DNA of 64,000 nucleotides, from assembly GCF_008629695.1 (NCBI RefSeq), contig NZ_VWSH01000001.1, positions 895,990 through 959,989 on the forward strand, in the 5' to 3' direction. Under the pieces are notes generated by a model. The model was not told where the DNA came from. It was given only the letters and a program-made list of their open reading frames with translations, and made no database searches. Positions 41,361 through 51,762 of the stretch are shown here, in pieces. The position numbers and the translations under genes were made by a program. The stretch is from Taibaiella lutea. Lineage in GTDB: Bacteria > Bacteroidota > Bacteroidia > Chitinophagales > Chitinophagaceae. Every line of letters begins with the position of its first letter. Position 1 is the first letter of the stretch.

Positions 41361-44300
41361 TGCACAATATTGCTATTTAACAAGGACTCTATTTTCTCAA
41401 TCAGTTTTAATCCCGGCCTTGCGGTAAAAACGCCGTTACTGCTGTCTTTTCTTATACCTCTTAAAAACAGATAAATAACGCCGCCAAACTGCTTTTCATA
41501 ATCAAAATCAGGCAAACGCGCTGATAAATATTTCTTTACGGCAACAGTATAAATAAGGTATTGCAGATGGTAATTATGTTCATCCATTGCGGCCTTTACA
41601 TTTTCCTCATTATAATCTTCAGGTTTATATCCCAGGTAATTGGATTTCCAGTCAAGGATATAATAACGTCCGTTATACTCAAAAAACAAATCGACCTTAC
41701 CGTTCATAATGCCTTCCAATGAAGCCTGCTCAAATGATCGGATAGAAATCGGATAAGCCTTATGTACAATAGCATAAAGCAAACCAGTCTGCAGGCCATC
41801 GACAGGAAAATCAAATTCCAGCTCTGAAATCCTGCGATGCTGATGTACCTTATTCAGTGAAAAAACATAATTGCCAAAGGCGATAGGTACATTCACAACA
41901 TTATCTACCAACTGAAACAAAGACGGAGCAAACTCCTCCAATCTGTTAGGATTAAATTCTTTAAGGGCGCGTTCAATTCTATTCTCCCAGAATCCGGTAT
42001 TCTGAAAATCAACTTCTTCTAAAATCTTATGCAATAAATTGCCGGAAGCTGCACCAAATCTAAGTTTATTGAAAACAAACCGGTCGTAATCATCTTCAAA
42101 TTCATCTGTCCTGTCTTTTCTTAAATGCTTGCCTGAAAAAGAAAGACCGGTATAACTCATCTTATACCAATTGGGATGCGTCAGAGAAAACCGCTGTGGA
42201 TATAAAGTCTTGTTTTCATAAACCATATCATCAGGACGATAAGGCATAACTTCCGGAAAGGGCATGTCATCCATTTCAATTAGAGGAGACTTCCGGATTT
42301 TAAGCGCTGCCACAAAAGGTTTCAGACTTGAATTTTTATAATGCCCGTTGTTAATAGTATAAACAAAACACTTGTACACCGCTCTTGTAACGGCAACATA
42401 AATCAGCCGCCGGTTCTCCTGCTCCAGTTGCGTTTCATTCCAAGATATTTCTTCATCCGTCATTAGCCTGGTTTCCCTCACCATATATTCGCCTGTTTCA
42501 GGATTCCTGAATTTCTGAAATAAATGCTTCGAATTAGTAGTCTTCAAATCGAGGAACGGAGCGAAAACGACAGGATACTCCAGACCTTTACTTTTATGTA
42601 TGGTTACAATTTTAACGGCCTCTTCGTCGCTCTCCATACGGGTTTGGTATTCATCTCCCGAAACGCGCATGCCATTAACGCCGCGCTTAAACCATATTAT
42701 CAGTTCCTCCTGATTTAAAGATCCTACATGCACAGACTGATTCAGCAATTCCATTAATTGAATCAAATTGGAAATTACCCTTTGACCCTGAACTGCATGA
42801 TTATTCATTAATCTTTCGCGCAGATTAAAATCCTTCAGAAAGCGTGTCAGAGCAGGATACACGCCGTTATACTGCCAGATGTTTTTATACTCCTGAAAAT
42901 ATGCCAGTATTTTCTCCTCATCCAGTTTCAGTATATCATCAATCACAAATCCGGTAAAGCTATTCAGCAATGCTTTGTTTATGGAAGAAAAGGTGGGCTC
43001 ATAAATGGCTTCCAATAACGACAACAAATCCTTAGCTTCCTGCGAGGCAAATATCCTTTTGTCATCCATTACAATAGCGGGAATGCCTTTTTGCGAAAGA
43101 TAATTTTTCACACCTATGCTATCTGAATTCTTCCTTACCAAAATACCGATATCGGAAGGTTTTATACGTCTTGTCTGCCCGTTGGTTGCAATAAGATATT
43201 TTTCATCCGTCAATAAAGCCTGAATCTGTAGTGCAACGCCGTACATCGCTGTTTCCTTTTTATCAGTGCTAAACAAAGAAACAGGTGAATCAACAACTTC
43301 ATCATAAAGCAATACGCCTTTCTTATTATCTTCCGGGCTCTGCACTGTTGTATAAGAAATTCTATTCGCTTTATCAGGGAAACTGAATGTATCAAAGTCG
43401 TCTGACGGCAGAAAGAAATCATTCATCGCTTCAATCAAAGGCGTTGAAGAGCGAAAGTTAACGTTCATATCAAACCGCCTTTGCACATCGTTCCTTGCCT
43501 GAAAATAAGTATGGATATCTGCTTTGCGCCAGGCATAAATACTTTGCTTCGGATCGCCAATCAAAAACAAGATGGTATTCGTAAAGAAAGCAGCTTTGAA
43601 AATTTCATATTGTTCCCTGTCGGTATCCTGAAACTCATCTACAAATACTGCCTTATACTTATGCTGCAAAGCGGTAACCAATGCCGGGTTCGGCTTCTCC
43701 GTAAGGGCTTTGTGCAGATTACCGATAAGATCATTATAACCCAGAAAGTTATTCCTGACCATATAGTCATGAACTTTGCCGCCAATCTCCTGTATGGCAA
43801 AACAATTCAGTTGCTCTTTAAAAAAGAAATCCGGCTGCGCATTCAATCTTACAAAAGCAAATTTAGCCTTTTCGATCTCGGTCATAAACGCCACAGGAAA
43901 TGCTTCCGTAAGTTTATTCGAAGCTTTCTCCGACCATATCAGATTGATAAAGGCCATAGCGTCATCCAGACATGGTATATAGCGCTTTTTTACGGTTGAT
44001 TTAGATTCATTACAAATTGCAGTCAAAGCTTCCTTATGTACATCAAAGACCTGACGTAGGGAAGCTTCGAGTTCCAGAGAGCTTTCCTGCAAAGAAATTT
44101 GAAATGCCTGCAATCCTTCTACTGTTAAAGATGCGACGGAATAGTTGGTTTCCTCATCATAAGCTGCATACCGTTTTCCTTCCAGGTGTTCTTTTACAAT
44201 GGCTTTTAAATCGGCCCTGAGCGTTTGCACGCCAAGATTCTCCAATATTTCAACATCTAACGTAGTAATATACCTGCGCCAGAATTCATTGACTTCATTA

Positions 44301-44767
44301 TTCAGAACATCTTCAATATCGGCAACCATTTCAGCGCCAAACAATTGATTGGTTTCAAAGGCAAACTCTCTTAAAGTCTGCTGACAAAAACTATGTATGG
44401 TAATTACAGAAAGCTCATCCAGCAATAAATTGGCTTCATGCAATCTTCTTTTTACAACATCGGCGCCGAATTGCTCTTCAGCTCTCTTAACCAACTCAAC
44501 AATCGTTTCATCTTTAATTAAAATCCCTTGTATGCTTTGTTGTGCCTGCTTTAGAAATAACCTTACCCGTTCGTGTAACTCTGCAACTGCCGCCTTGGTA
44601 AATGTTACCATTAAAATTTCAGGCAATGGAATACCTTTCTCCAAAACCAACCGTAAAGCAAGTATGGCAATGGAATAGGTCTTACCTGTGCCAGCGCTTG
44701 CCTCAATCAGGTTTGTTCCTGTAAGCTCAATTGTTCCAGCATCAAAGTTATTTTCCAACAATCCCAT
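41357..44767 (-). CDS. recB: Exodeoxyribonuclease V subunit beta (RecB)
   Basis: A 1136-residue UvrD-type helicase-nuclease: Walker A with Lys29 (EASAGTGKTYSIAILALR), DEAD-box-like VDEFQDTDREQYEIF, motif III GDPKQSIYAWRKAD, motif VI (LIYVAVTRAVYK), then the RecB nuclease domain at about residues 1020-1045 (GKVDLFFEYNGRYYILDWKS). The DWK motif is intact. RecB is the 3'-5' motor and nuclease of RecBCD and starts homologous recombination at double-strand ends. It starts 2 bp after the recC stop. Confidence 0.95.
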   Translation of the reverse strand: MGLLENNFDAGTIELTGTNLIEASAGTGKTYSIAILALRLVLEKGIPLPEILMVTFTKAAVAELHERVRLFLKQAQQSIQGILIKDETIVELVKRAEEQFGADVVKRRLHEANLLLDELSVITIHSFCQQTLREFAFETNQLFGAEMVADIEDVLNNEVNEFWRRYITTLDVEILENLGVQTLRADLKAIVKEHLEGKRYAAYDEETNYSVASLTVEGLQAFQISLQESSLELEASLRQVFDVHKEALTAICNESKSTVKKRYIPCLDDAMAFINLIWSEKASNKLTEAFPVAFMTEIEKAKFAFVRLNAQPDFFFKEQLNCFAIQEIGGKVHDYMVRNNFLGYNDLIGNLHKALTEKPNPALVTALQHKYKAVFVDEFQDTDREQYEIFKAAFFTNTILFLIGDPKQSIYAWRKADIHTYFQARNDVQRRFDMNVNFRSSTPLIEAMNDFFLPSDDFDTFSFPDKANRISYTTVQSPEDNKKGVLLYDEVVDSPVSLFSTDKKETAMYGVALQIQALLTDEKYLIATNGQTRRIKPSDIGILVRKNSDSIGVKNYLSQKGIPAIVMDDKRIFASQEAKDLLSLLEAIYEPTFSSINKALLNSFTGFVIDDILKLDEEKILAYFQEYKNIWQYNGVYPALTRFLKDFNLRERLMNNHAVQGQRVISNLIQLMELLNQSVHVGSLNQEELIIWFKRGVNGMRVSGDEYQTRMESDEEAVKIVTIHKSKGLEYPVVFAPFLDLKTTNSKHLFQKFRNPETGEYMVRETRLMTDEEISWNETQLEQENRRLIYVAVTRAVYKCFVYTINNGHYKNSSLKPFVAALKIRKSPLIEMDDMPFPEVMPYRPDDMVYENKTLYPQRFSLTHPNWYKMSYTGLSFSGKHLRKDRTDEFEDDYDRFVFNKLRFGAASGNLLHKILEEVDFQNTGFWENRIERALKEFNPNRLEEFAPSLFQLVDNVVNVPIAFGNYVFSLNKVHQHRRISELEFDFPVDGLQTGLLYAIVHKAYPISIRSFEQASLEGIMNGKVDLFFEYNGRYYILDWKSNYLGYKPEDYNEENVKAAMDEHNYHLQYLIYTVAVKKYLSARLPDFDYEKQFGGVIYLFLRGIRKDSSNGVFTARPGLKLIEKIESLLNSNIVH

Positions 44768-44769
44768 TC

Positions 44770-47700
44770 CTAAAATTTTGCGCCTTTAAATATATCAAAC
44801 AAAGGTTTTATCGCCACTTCAAATACGGTATAATATTTCTCCAATATCCCTTCCTGCTGAAAATAGCCAAGCGAAAAGGCATTGCCAATGTAAGGATCGG
44901 TATTGGGTACCGTAAAATCTTCAATAGCATTCTGCACAAGTAATTGTATCTGATAATCACTATAATCTTTATCCGGCCTGATGGCTCTGTAAAGCACGTC
45001 AACAAACGGAAGCATTTCTGTCAATCCGGCTTTGTATAACGAAATCAATGATTCCAGTTTGTTTATTGCCTCCGCTTCTGTCAACATGGAGATATCAGGA
45101 TAAATAATTTCAGGTTTCTCCTTGCCATAAATAAAAACTGCGCTAAAGACATTTCCGGTAGCAATACCGGCCAACAGATTCAAATATGCTTCTATCAAAG
45201 GTTTCAGTATGCCAGATGTCGTGGAGATAAAAACAGCTTTCGTTCCGTAAAGATTATCCAGTTTCCCTGAAAGGATGCTATCACCTAATTGAATAGTAAA
45301 AGGAACGGACTGAGCCGGAAGATTTGAAACTTCAGCTTCAATAAGCGTCCGGAAAGGAGCCACTTGTTCCGTTATTTCTTCAAGACTAAGATCGGCGATA
45401 TGTTTTAACGGAAGCTGACCCTGTCTTACCCAGGAATCTCTCAAGCCTTCTGTGGCATTGGCAAACAATAAATTTTGCTTCAGGTTCCATTGCTGCAAAT
45501 TATCCAGTTCAAAAATTTCGGTTTCATCCAACACCATCTTTGATTCAGCATAATAAACACCCAAACGCTTGTTATAAAAAGATTTGATGGAATGCTTGTA
45601 AAAGCTTACAATGTCCTTAAATGCAATCTCTGAAAAATCAATTGAAACTTCTTTACTTGTATCAAAAACATCCGACAGGCTTGCCGTTTCTTTATCCGAA
45701 TAGCGATATAAACCATCCTCCCGTTGATTATATTTATAGCTAAATTCATGTAAAGGTTGCTGAATAATCATGCGTTCCCTGATATCAACACGAGTCTCCA
45801 TGCCTGATTGTATATAATCCAGTAATTCATCTACCAATACGGAAGCGGGAAGGTGTGCATTATCTTTTAACGATCGCCCAAGGTAACTTATATACAAATA
45901 TTCTTTTGCCGAAAGCAAGGTTTCGAGAAACAAATGCTTGTCATTGTCCTTTATGTTTCTATCGCCCAGCATATGCTTCTGCTGAATCAGGTTAAAGCTG
46001 AAAGATTGTTCTTTTCTTGGAAAATGGGCATGATCCATGCCAAGCATAGCCACCACTTTGAACGGAATGCTACGCATCGGAATGAAAGAACAAAAAGTGA
46101 TACCGCCATTATTGAACAGGCTTTCATTCTTCTGGCTGCTCAACGTTTCAATAATATTCTTTTTGAATATCTCAAAAGGCAACGGTTCTTTCATAATCTC
46201 TTCCAACTGATTGACCATATTCAATTGGTTTAATACCAGCGCATATTCTTCATTAAACTCTTCATCGGAAGGCCATAAAATGTCCTGTATCACAAACTCC
46301 ACATAAGTTTTCCATACACTGATGGTTCTGGCTTTCCGCCTTGCCTTAATGCTATCCATCAATACTTCCACAAAATGCACAAAACGTATTAGCTCCAAAG
46401 ATGCAGCCCCTTCCAGCACATCCAAAACATAAAATGTTTCCCCGTCTTTTTCAAAAGCTCCGCCACCGGACATGCAGACACCATACATCATACGTTTCAA
46501 TCCATATACCCAGCTTACCAGATACGTTTCATCTTCTACCCTGCCTTCTGTTCCGAATTTTATATTTGCGGTTCTTACCAGCTCTCTCAGCAATTCAATG
46601 TCATTAAGCTGAAACCTTTCACGGATATAGCTTGCATCTAAAAGCTGCATTACATTTTCAGCAGTAAAATTATCTTCATTCAATAAAAGAATCTGCTGTA
46701 AAGCCGTAACAATATTATCACCGACAGCTATGGAAACATCTGCAATCTTATATTTGAACTTATAAGAAGTATTATCAAAAACGGCTTTTATATAAGGCGC
46801 ATAAGCATCGATATCGCTTACCATTACTACAATATCCTGCGCCGAAAGCACAGCGCCCTGTTTATCCACCAGATGAACCAGGTATTGATACAAGGCATCT
46901 ACCTCGCGCGCAATGGTATAACAGGATTGGATTACAATAGATTTATCTGCGATGTCATCTGTTGTAATGATATTTCTGTCTTCCAACGCATTATTAAAAA
47001 CGTCATTTTGCAGTTTACCCAAAAGGCTTTGCGGCAAGGGTTCTGCCTGATCAATAACATCGTAGTTATTGATCAGGTCTTCATTTTTAAACAAAAGCCT
47101 GAATGAATTCTGAAGTACTTTTCCCCAGCTCGTGAGCAAAGGATTTCCCAGAATCTGGCTTTCTGTACCGGGTATGCCTTTCTGGCGCCACAGCACAACG
47201 TCCTTTTCATTCTTATCATCCAGCCAGTAAATATCCGGCGCCGGATTCAGTAAATAAAAATGCACTTCTATAACCGCTGCCAATGCTGTGAAAACATCCA
47301 GGTGATAACGTGTAAGGATGGATAACCCAAAAAGATAAATATGCGGAAGGCTTTTTTTCAGGTTGGCAACTTTATCCGGGTTTTTAAGGTTTTCAAAAAT
47401 ATAATCGCTGACAACCGTTTTATCCGGCATTTTTTGTTCCACCAGTTGCTTTGTTTTTATCCAAAGAAATGTCTGCCAGCTTAGTTGCGTATCATCTAAT
47501 GTTGCTACATTCCATTCCTTGATCATTTCGGGTCTGAAAACCTGATACTGATCGAATAAATCTGCCATTCTCTCTGCCAGGCCAACCCGTTTCAAATCGC
47601 GCTCCAGGCCTTCCACATCAAAGTATGCAGCCTGCACAGGGTAACGTTTTATAAAATCAGCCTCGCCCATAAGGCGATATAAAATCCATACAAGATTCTC

Positions 47701-47958
47701 CCTTGAAATAGTTGTGTAAAAAGGCCCGTCTAATAAAATGTACAACTTAAAAATAAGGTCGTTAGGCTTCTTAAAATCGACATTGGCGATAATACCTAAC
47801 TGTTGGGCCAAACGCTGCTTGATCCAGATATTCATCCCGTCTGTTTGCGTGACGATATATTCCGGAATAAAAACGTTGCCCTTATTTTCCCCTATTTTAT
47901 TTCCCAAATCCTGAACCAGACTTTCAAGCGAATTGGAAACACTGAGTTTTATTGACAT
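44770..47958 (-). CDS. recC: Exodeoxyribonuclease V subunit gamma (RecC)
   Basis: A 1062-residue protein with the RecC N-terminus (PEYIVTQTDGMNIWIKQRLA, LGIIANVDFKKPND), then HLYLFGLSILTRYHLDVF-type segments and FCSFIPMRSIPFKVVAMLGM in the middle (the RecC match to a helicase motif). It has no intact Walker A, as expected for the inactive helicase-like subunit that holds the complex together and recognises Chi. Between recD (46 bp) and recB (2 bp) in one operon. Confidence 0.95.
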   Translation of the reverse strand: MSIKLSVSNSLESLVQDLGNKIGENKGNVFIPEYIVTQTDGMNIWIKQRLAQQLGIIANVDFKKPNDLIFKLYILLDGPFYTTISRENLVWILYRLMGEADFIKRYPVQAAYFDVEGLERDLKRVGLAERMADLFDQYQVFRPEMIKEWNVATLDDTQLSWQTFLWIKTKQLVEQKMPDKTVVSDYIFENLKNPDKVANLKKSLPHIYLFGLSILTRYHLDVFTALAAVIEVHFYLLNPAPDIYWLDDKNEKDVVLWRQKGIPGTESQILGNPLLTSWGKVLQNSFRLLFKNEDLINNYDVIDQAEPLPQSLLGKLQNDVFNNALEDRNIITTDDIADKSIVIQSCYTIAREVDALYQYLVHLVDKQGAVLSAQDIVVMVSDIDAYAPYIKAVFDNTSYKFKYKIADVSIAVGDNIVTALQQILLLNEDNFTAENVMQLLDASYIRERFQLNDIELLRELVRTANIKFGTEGRVEDETYLVSWVYGLKRMMYGVCMSGGGAFEKDGETFYVLDVLEGAASLELIRFVHFVEVLMDSIKARRKARTISVWKTYVEFVIQDILWPSDEEFNEEYALVLNQLNMVNQLEEIMKEPLPFEIFKKNIIETLSSQKNESLFNNGGITFCSFIPMRSIPFKVVAMLGMDHAHFPRKEQSFSFNLIQQKHMLGDRNIKDNDKHLFLETLLSAKEYLYISYLGRSLKDNAHLPASVLVDELLDYIQSGMETRVDIRERMIIQQPLHEFSYKYNQREDGLYRYSDKETASLSDVFDTSKEVSIDFSEIAFKDIVSFYKHSIKSFYNKRLGVYYAESKMVLDETEIFELDNLQQWNLKQNLLFANATEGLRDSWVRQGQLPLKHIADLSLEEITEQVAPFRTLIEAEVSNLPAQSVPFTIQLGDSILSGKLDNLYGTKAVFISTTSGILKPLIEAYLNLLAGIATGNVFSAVFIYGKEKPEIIYPDISMLTEAEAINKLESLISLYKAGLTEMLPFVDVLYRAIRPDKDYSDYQIQLLVQNAIEDFTVPNTDPYIGNAFSLGYFQQEGILEKYYTVFEVAIKPLFDIFKGAKF

Positions 47959-48004
47959 TTTATCAGATTCATTTTCAAAAACAAGCTCAACACATCTCTT
48001 TCTC

Positions 48005-49804
48005 TTACTCCTGCAGGCGTTCTATAATGCCTGATCCACGCTTTACCTGAGCTTTAGCTGCCGCCAGTAATACTTCCTTGTCAGCTTGAATAACCACTTT
48101 TTCTTTTGCCCTTGTAATAGCGGTATACACCAATTCCCTCGTGAGTATATGCCCCGATTGTTGCTTTGGCAATACGACTAATACATTATTGAATTCGGAG
48201 CCCTGGCTTTTGTGTATGGTCATGGCATATACTGTTTCCATGTGCATTATAAAACCAGGCAATACCGATTTCAAACTAACGGTTCCGTTTTCACCGCTTT
48301 GCAGAAACCATGCCTTCATCACATTGTTTTTATCTTTCCTTAAAATACCGACATCACCATTATAAAGCCCTAAAGTGTAGTTGTTTTTGGTAATCATAAT
48401 GGGACGGTGTTCATAAAAAATATCATTTGGCTGAATGCCCTTTTCCCGCGCCAGATAAGCTTCTACTCTCGCATTCATTTGATACACCCCTTGATCGCCT
48501 TCATTTAAGGCACATAAAATCCTCAAATTGCCAAGGTTGTTTAAAGCTGCTATGATTCCATCTTCATCAAAAAGGCTTTTCTCTGTAATAATCGCTTTAT
48601 AACCTTCAATAAATTTCAGAAAGACCTGTTCCTTATATAACTGATCAATCAAAACCTGTTCATCTTTCCGTTCTTCTAAAAACCGTTCCAATATCTTTTC
48701 ATCATTTTGGATAACGGCCCTGGCAATCTTTCCGATTCCTTTATTCCCGTCAAAACGATAACTGTGCTGCAACTCAATAATATGCCGGAACAAAGGATGT
48801 TCAATATTCCCGCCCATTCTTTCTTTGGGAATTTTCCGGTCATCATCTGTAATAAACTGATTTATAAACGAACGCCATGACTCACTAAAATGATTCAAAG
48901 GATTTACTGCATTGCACAAATCACCGAATAGGCTGCCTGCTTCTACCGAAGCCAGCTGATCTTTATCTCCCAGAAGTATAACCCTTGTTCCCTTACCTAT
49001 GGCTTGTAATAGTTTTGCAAATAAAGCAACATCGATCATGGAAGATTCATCCACAATAATCAAATCATAAGGCAAATGATTTTCAGCATTATGGCGAAAA
49101 TACGGCGTGCCCTGCTGCCAGCCCAACAAACGATGAATGGTTGATGATTTCAGCCTTGCAAAATTCGATTTTATATCATCGGAAGCTGTTGCCTGTGTTT
49201 TCATCAGGCTTTCCGACATCCTTGCCGCGGCCTTCCCTGTCGGGGCTACCATAGCTACTTTCAGCGATGGATGCATGGTAAACATCAAGGTCAGTATTTT
49301 TGCAACTGTTGTGGTTTTTCCTGTACCGGGGCCGCCGGTTATAATTGTAAAATCCTGCAGGAGCGCTACCAAAACGGCAACCAGTTGCCAATCCGTTTGT
49401 GCAGTTTTATTATCTGTAAATAATTGCTGCACCAATTGCTTAAGTCCCAAAAGCTGCTGCATTCTTTGCTCATATTGCATTGCAGAAGATGCCGCCAGCT
49501 CTTTAATTTTTGATAATACCTGCGTTTCATATACAAAATAACGCTGCATATAAAACCTCTCTCCGTTCAGCACGAATGGTTTGTATTCTGTTTTTGTCGT
49601 CACTAAGGGGTGCTGCGCTATCTTTTCCAGCGAAAGGTTTTTATCAGGATAAGATTCAGGCAGAATACCGGCGTTTAAATCAGTTTCGTCAATACAGATA
49701 TGCCCTTCGCTCATTTTTTGCGAAAGCAGATACAAATAAGGCTTCAATGCGGGTTCCTTAAAATATTCCGCAAATTGCTGATGTACATCATTCAATGTAG
49801 CCAT
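48005..49804 (-). CDS. recD: Exodeoxyribonuclease V subunit alpha (RecD)
   Basis: I chose ATG 49804 (599 residues; the frame is open 14 codons further). SF1 helicase: Walker A at about residue 160 (FTIITGGPGTGKTTTVAKIL), KVAMVAPTGKAAARMSESL, DEAD-like IIVDESSMIDVALFAKLL, LLGDKDQLASVEAGSLF, and a C-terminal motif VI (MTIHKSQGSEFNNVLVVLP, VYTAITRAKEKVVI). RecD is the 5'-3' motor. In this operon recD comes first, then recC and recB. Confidence 0.95.
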   Translation of the reverse strand: MATLNDVHQQFAEYFKEPALKPYLYLLSQKMSEGHICIDETDLNAGILPESYPDKNLSLEKIAQHPLVTTKTEYKPFVLNGERFYMQRYFVYETQVLSKIKELAASSAMQYEQRMQQLLGLKQLVQQLFTDNKTAQTDWQLVAVLVALLQDFTIITGGPGTGKTTTVAKILTLMFTMHPSLKVAMVAPTGKAAARMSESLMKTQATASDDIKSNFARLKSSTIHRLLGWQQGTPYFRHNAENHLPYDLIIVDESSMIDVALFAKLLQAIGKGTRVILLGDKDQLASVEAGSLFGDLCNAVNPLNHFSESWRSFINQFITDDDRKIPKERMGGNIEHPLFRHIIELQHSYRFDGNKGIGKIARAVIQNDEKILERFLEERKDEQVLIDQLYKEQVFLKFIEGYKAIITEKSLFDEDGIIAALNNLGNLRILCALNEGDQGVYQMNARVEAYLAREKGIQPNDIFYEHRPIMITKNNYTLGLYNGDVGILRKDKNNVMKAWFLQSGENGTVSLKSVLPGFIMHMETVYAMTIHKSQGSEFNNVLVVLPKQQSGHILTRELVYTAITRAKEKVVIQADKEVLLAAAKAQVKRGSGIIERLQE

Positions 49805-49966
49805 AAGATTCAGGTATAGACGATTGGGTATAATTCGTATCTGCAAAGATACACGCAGAGAACAAGCAATTTAAATCAAGTATATCAAAAACCCGAATTG
49901 CCATTACATTCAACAATTTAATCCTTTTTGGTATCTTGCAACATTATAAACCATGTTGTAAGCAGT

Positions 49967-51673
49967 ATGAAGAAATTTCTATTCCTGACATTTTTTTATT
50001 GTACCGGTATTTTCATTGCGCAAGGACAGGAAACCTTCATTCCTTTCGGTAGCGATGAGTATCATTTGCTTGACAGAATGGAAACACGTTCGGGCGACCT
50101 TTCCGATGAGCTTTTCATGAACACGCAACCTGTTTCGCGCATGAATGCCGTGAATTTCTTATTTGAAGGAAAAACAAATTTTTATAATGCAGGGTTGACT
50201 AATGTTGACTTTTATAATATCAACAGGGCTATTTCCATAAGCGGCGAATGGAAGCAACCCGACGGTGACGGCGCCATTGACAGCAAACATCCTGTTTTAA
50301 ATACATTTTACAGAAAAGAGCCTGACTTAATCAATTACAACAAAAACGGTGTATTCATTGCAGTCAACCCGATTCTGAGCTTCATGGGTACTTATGATAA
50401 AGATGGTGTACGCAAATCTTTAATTAATACAACGCAAGGCGCTGAAATAAGAGGAAAAATTAAAAACGCTGTAGGGTTCTATTTTTCTGCTACCAATAAT
50501 TATGAAGAGGTTCCGGGTTATGTAAACGACTGGATTGCGAAATATAATGCCATTCCGGGTGCAGGAAATTATAAAGCTTCGGGCAATGGCTATCAATACC
50601 TGAAATTCAGAGGCTATGCCAACATTCCTTTAATCCCGGAACACATTAGCCTTACCTTAGGTTATGACCAGCATTTTTTAGGTGACGGTTATCGTTCTTT
50701 ATTCCTTTCAGACTTTTCAGAAGGGGCTGCTTTTGCAAGTATTAATACCAAAATATGGAAGTTCAATTATCAGAATCTTTACATGATGCTGAAACCACAA
50801 TCTGCTATGCCCGGCGAGCTTCCTACCGTTGGTAATAAATACGCAACTGTCCATTTCTTAAGCCTTAACGCAACCCGATGGCTGAATATCGGCTTGTTTG
50901 AATCTGTAACTTTTTCAAGAAACGGCTCTTATCCTGCCGGCTATTTAAATCCTATTATCTTCTACAGAGCGGTAGAACGCGCCAACGGCAGCCCTGATAA
51001 GGTTTCCATAGGTTTTAGCACAAAAGCAATTATCGCCAAACATGTACAATTGTATTCTCAATTATTGATAAATGAGTTTACAACGGGTGAATTATTTAAA
51101 GGTAATGGCTATTGGGCCAATAAATGGGCTATTCAGTTCGGGGCAAAATATTTTGATGCATTCGGCATTCCAAACCTTGACTTACAGGTTGAAACAAATA
51201 TCATACGGCCTTATACTTACCAGCATTACGAGAATCTGGAAGGGCGCAACACTTCAATTTCAAATTTCACAAGCTACAACCAATCGTTGGCACATCCATT
51301 GGGAGCGGGTTTGGCGGAAATAATCGGCATCATAAACTATCAACCTGTTCCAAGATTAAACATCGGAGCAAAGGCTATGTTTTATAAACAAGGTATTGAC
51401 ACAAACGGAACGAATGTAGGCAGCAACCTGTTATTAAACTATATGACCCGCACTGCAGATTACGGAATCAAACTTATCAATGGTCCCGAATCTACATGTA
51501 CTTTATTTGATTTACATCTTGCTTACGAACTCAGGCCAAGACTATATATTGACCTGAGCGGAACTTACAGAAAGTTCACTGTTGAAAATGATATTTTACC
51601 GGAAAACAAAACGCTGTATTTTACAGCAGGCCTGCGTTTAAACCTTGCAAGAAGAAATTATACACAGTTCTAA
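49967..51673 (+). CDS. RemB-like gliding-associated outer membrane protein
   Basis: I chose ATG 49967 (568 residues), which starts a signal peptide (FLFLTFFYCTGIFIAQGQE); an earlier TTG at 49928 is rejected. It is a beta-rich barrel-like protein with repeats of the capsule-assembly/RemB type (LLDRMETRSGDLSDEL, GYDQHFLGDGYRSLFLSDFS, LNIGLFESVTFSRNGSYPAG). RemB is needed for Flavobacterium gliding. The sequence is consistent with RemB, but similar proteins (Wzi-like) are also possible. Divergent from recD. Confidence 0.65.
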   Translation: MKKFLFLTFFYCTGIFIAQGQETFIPFGSDEYHLLDRMETRSGDLSDELFMNTQPVSRMNAVNFLFEGKTNFYNAGLTNVDFYNINRAISISGEWKQPDGDGAIDSKHPVLNTFYRKEPDLINYNKNGVFIAVNPILSFMGTYDKDGVRKSLINTTQGAEIRGKIKNAVGFYFSATNNYEEVPGYVNDWIAKYNAIPGAGNYKASGNGYQYLKFRGYANIPLIPEHISLTLGYDQHFLGDGYRSLFLSDFSEGAAFASINTKIWKFNYQNLYMMLKPQSAMPGELPTVGNKYATVHFLSLNATRWLNIGLFESVTFSRNGSYPAGYLNPIIFYRAVERANGSPDKVSIGFSTKAIIAKHVQLYSQLLINEFTTGELFKGNGYWANKWAIQFGAKYFDAFGIPNLDLQVETNIIRPYTYQHYENLEGRNTSISNFTSYNQSLAHPLGAGLAEIIGIINYQPVPRLNIGAKAMFYKQGIDTNGTNVGSNLLLNYMTRTADYGIKLINGPESTCTLFDLHLAYELRPRLYIDLSGTYRKFTVENDILPENKTLYFTAGLRLNLARRNYTQF

Positions 51674-51702
51674 TTAAGCAACCCCATCGTTAACAGACAG
51701 AT

Positions 51703-51750
51703 AGGGTTTCACCCTATCCTATTTTCTGTCGTCCTTGCAGGACTCGTAAA
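51703..51750 (+). repeat. Two-hairpin REP-like element, copy 4
   Basis: GATAGGGTTTCACCCTATC forms the first hairpin, then CTATTTTCTGTC, then GTCCTTGCAGGAC. Both stems have changed by paired substitutions relative to other copies (GGGCGA-type to GTCC), which supports selection for structure. It lies between convergent genes. Confidence 0.65.
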
Positions 51751-51762
51751 TATATTACATGA

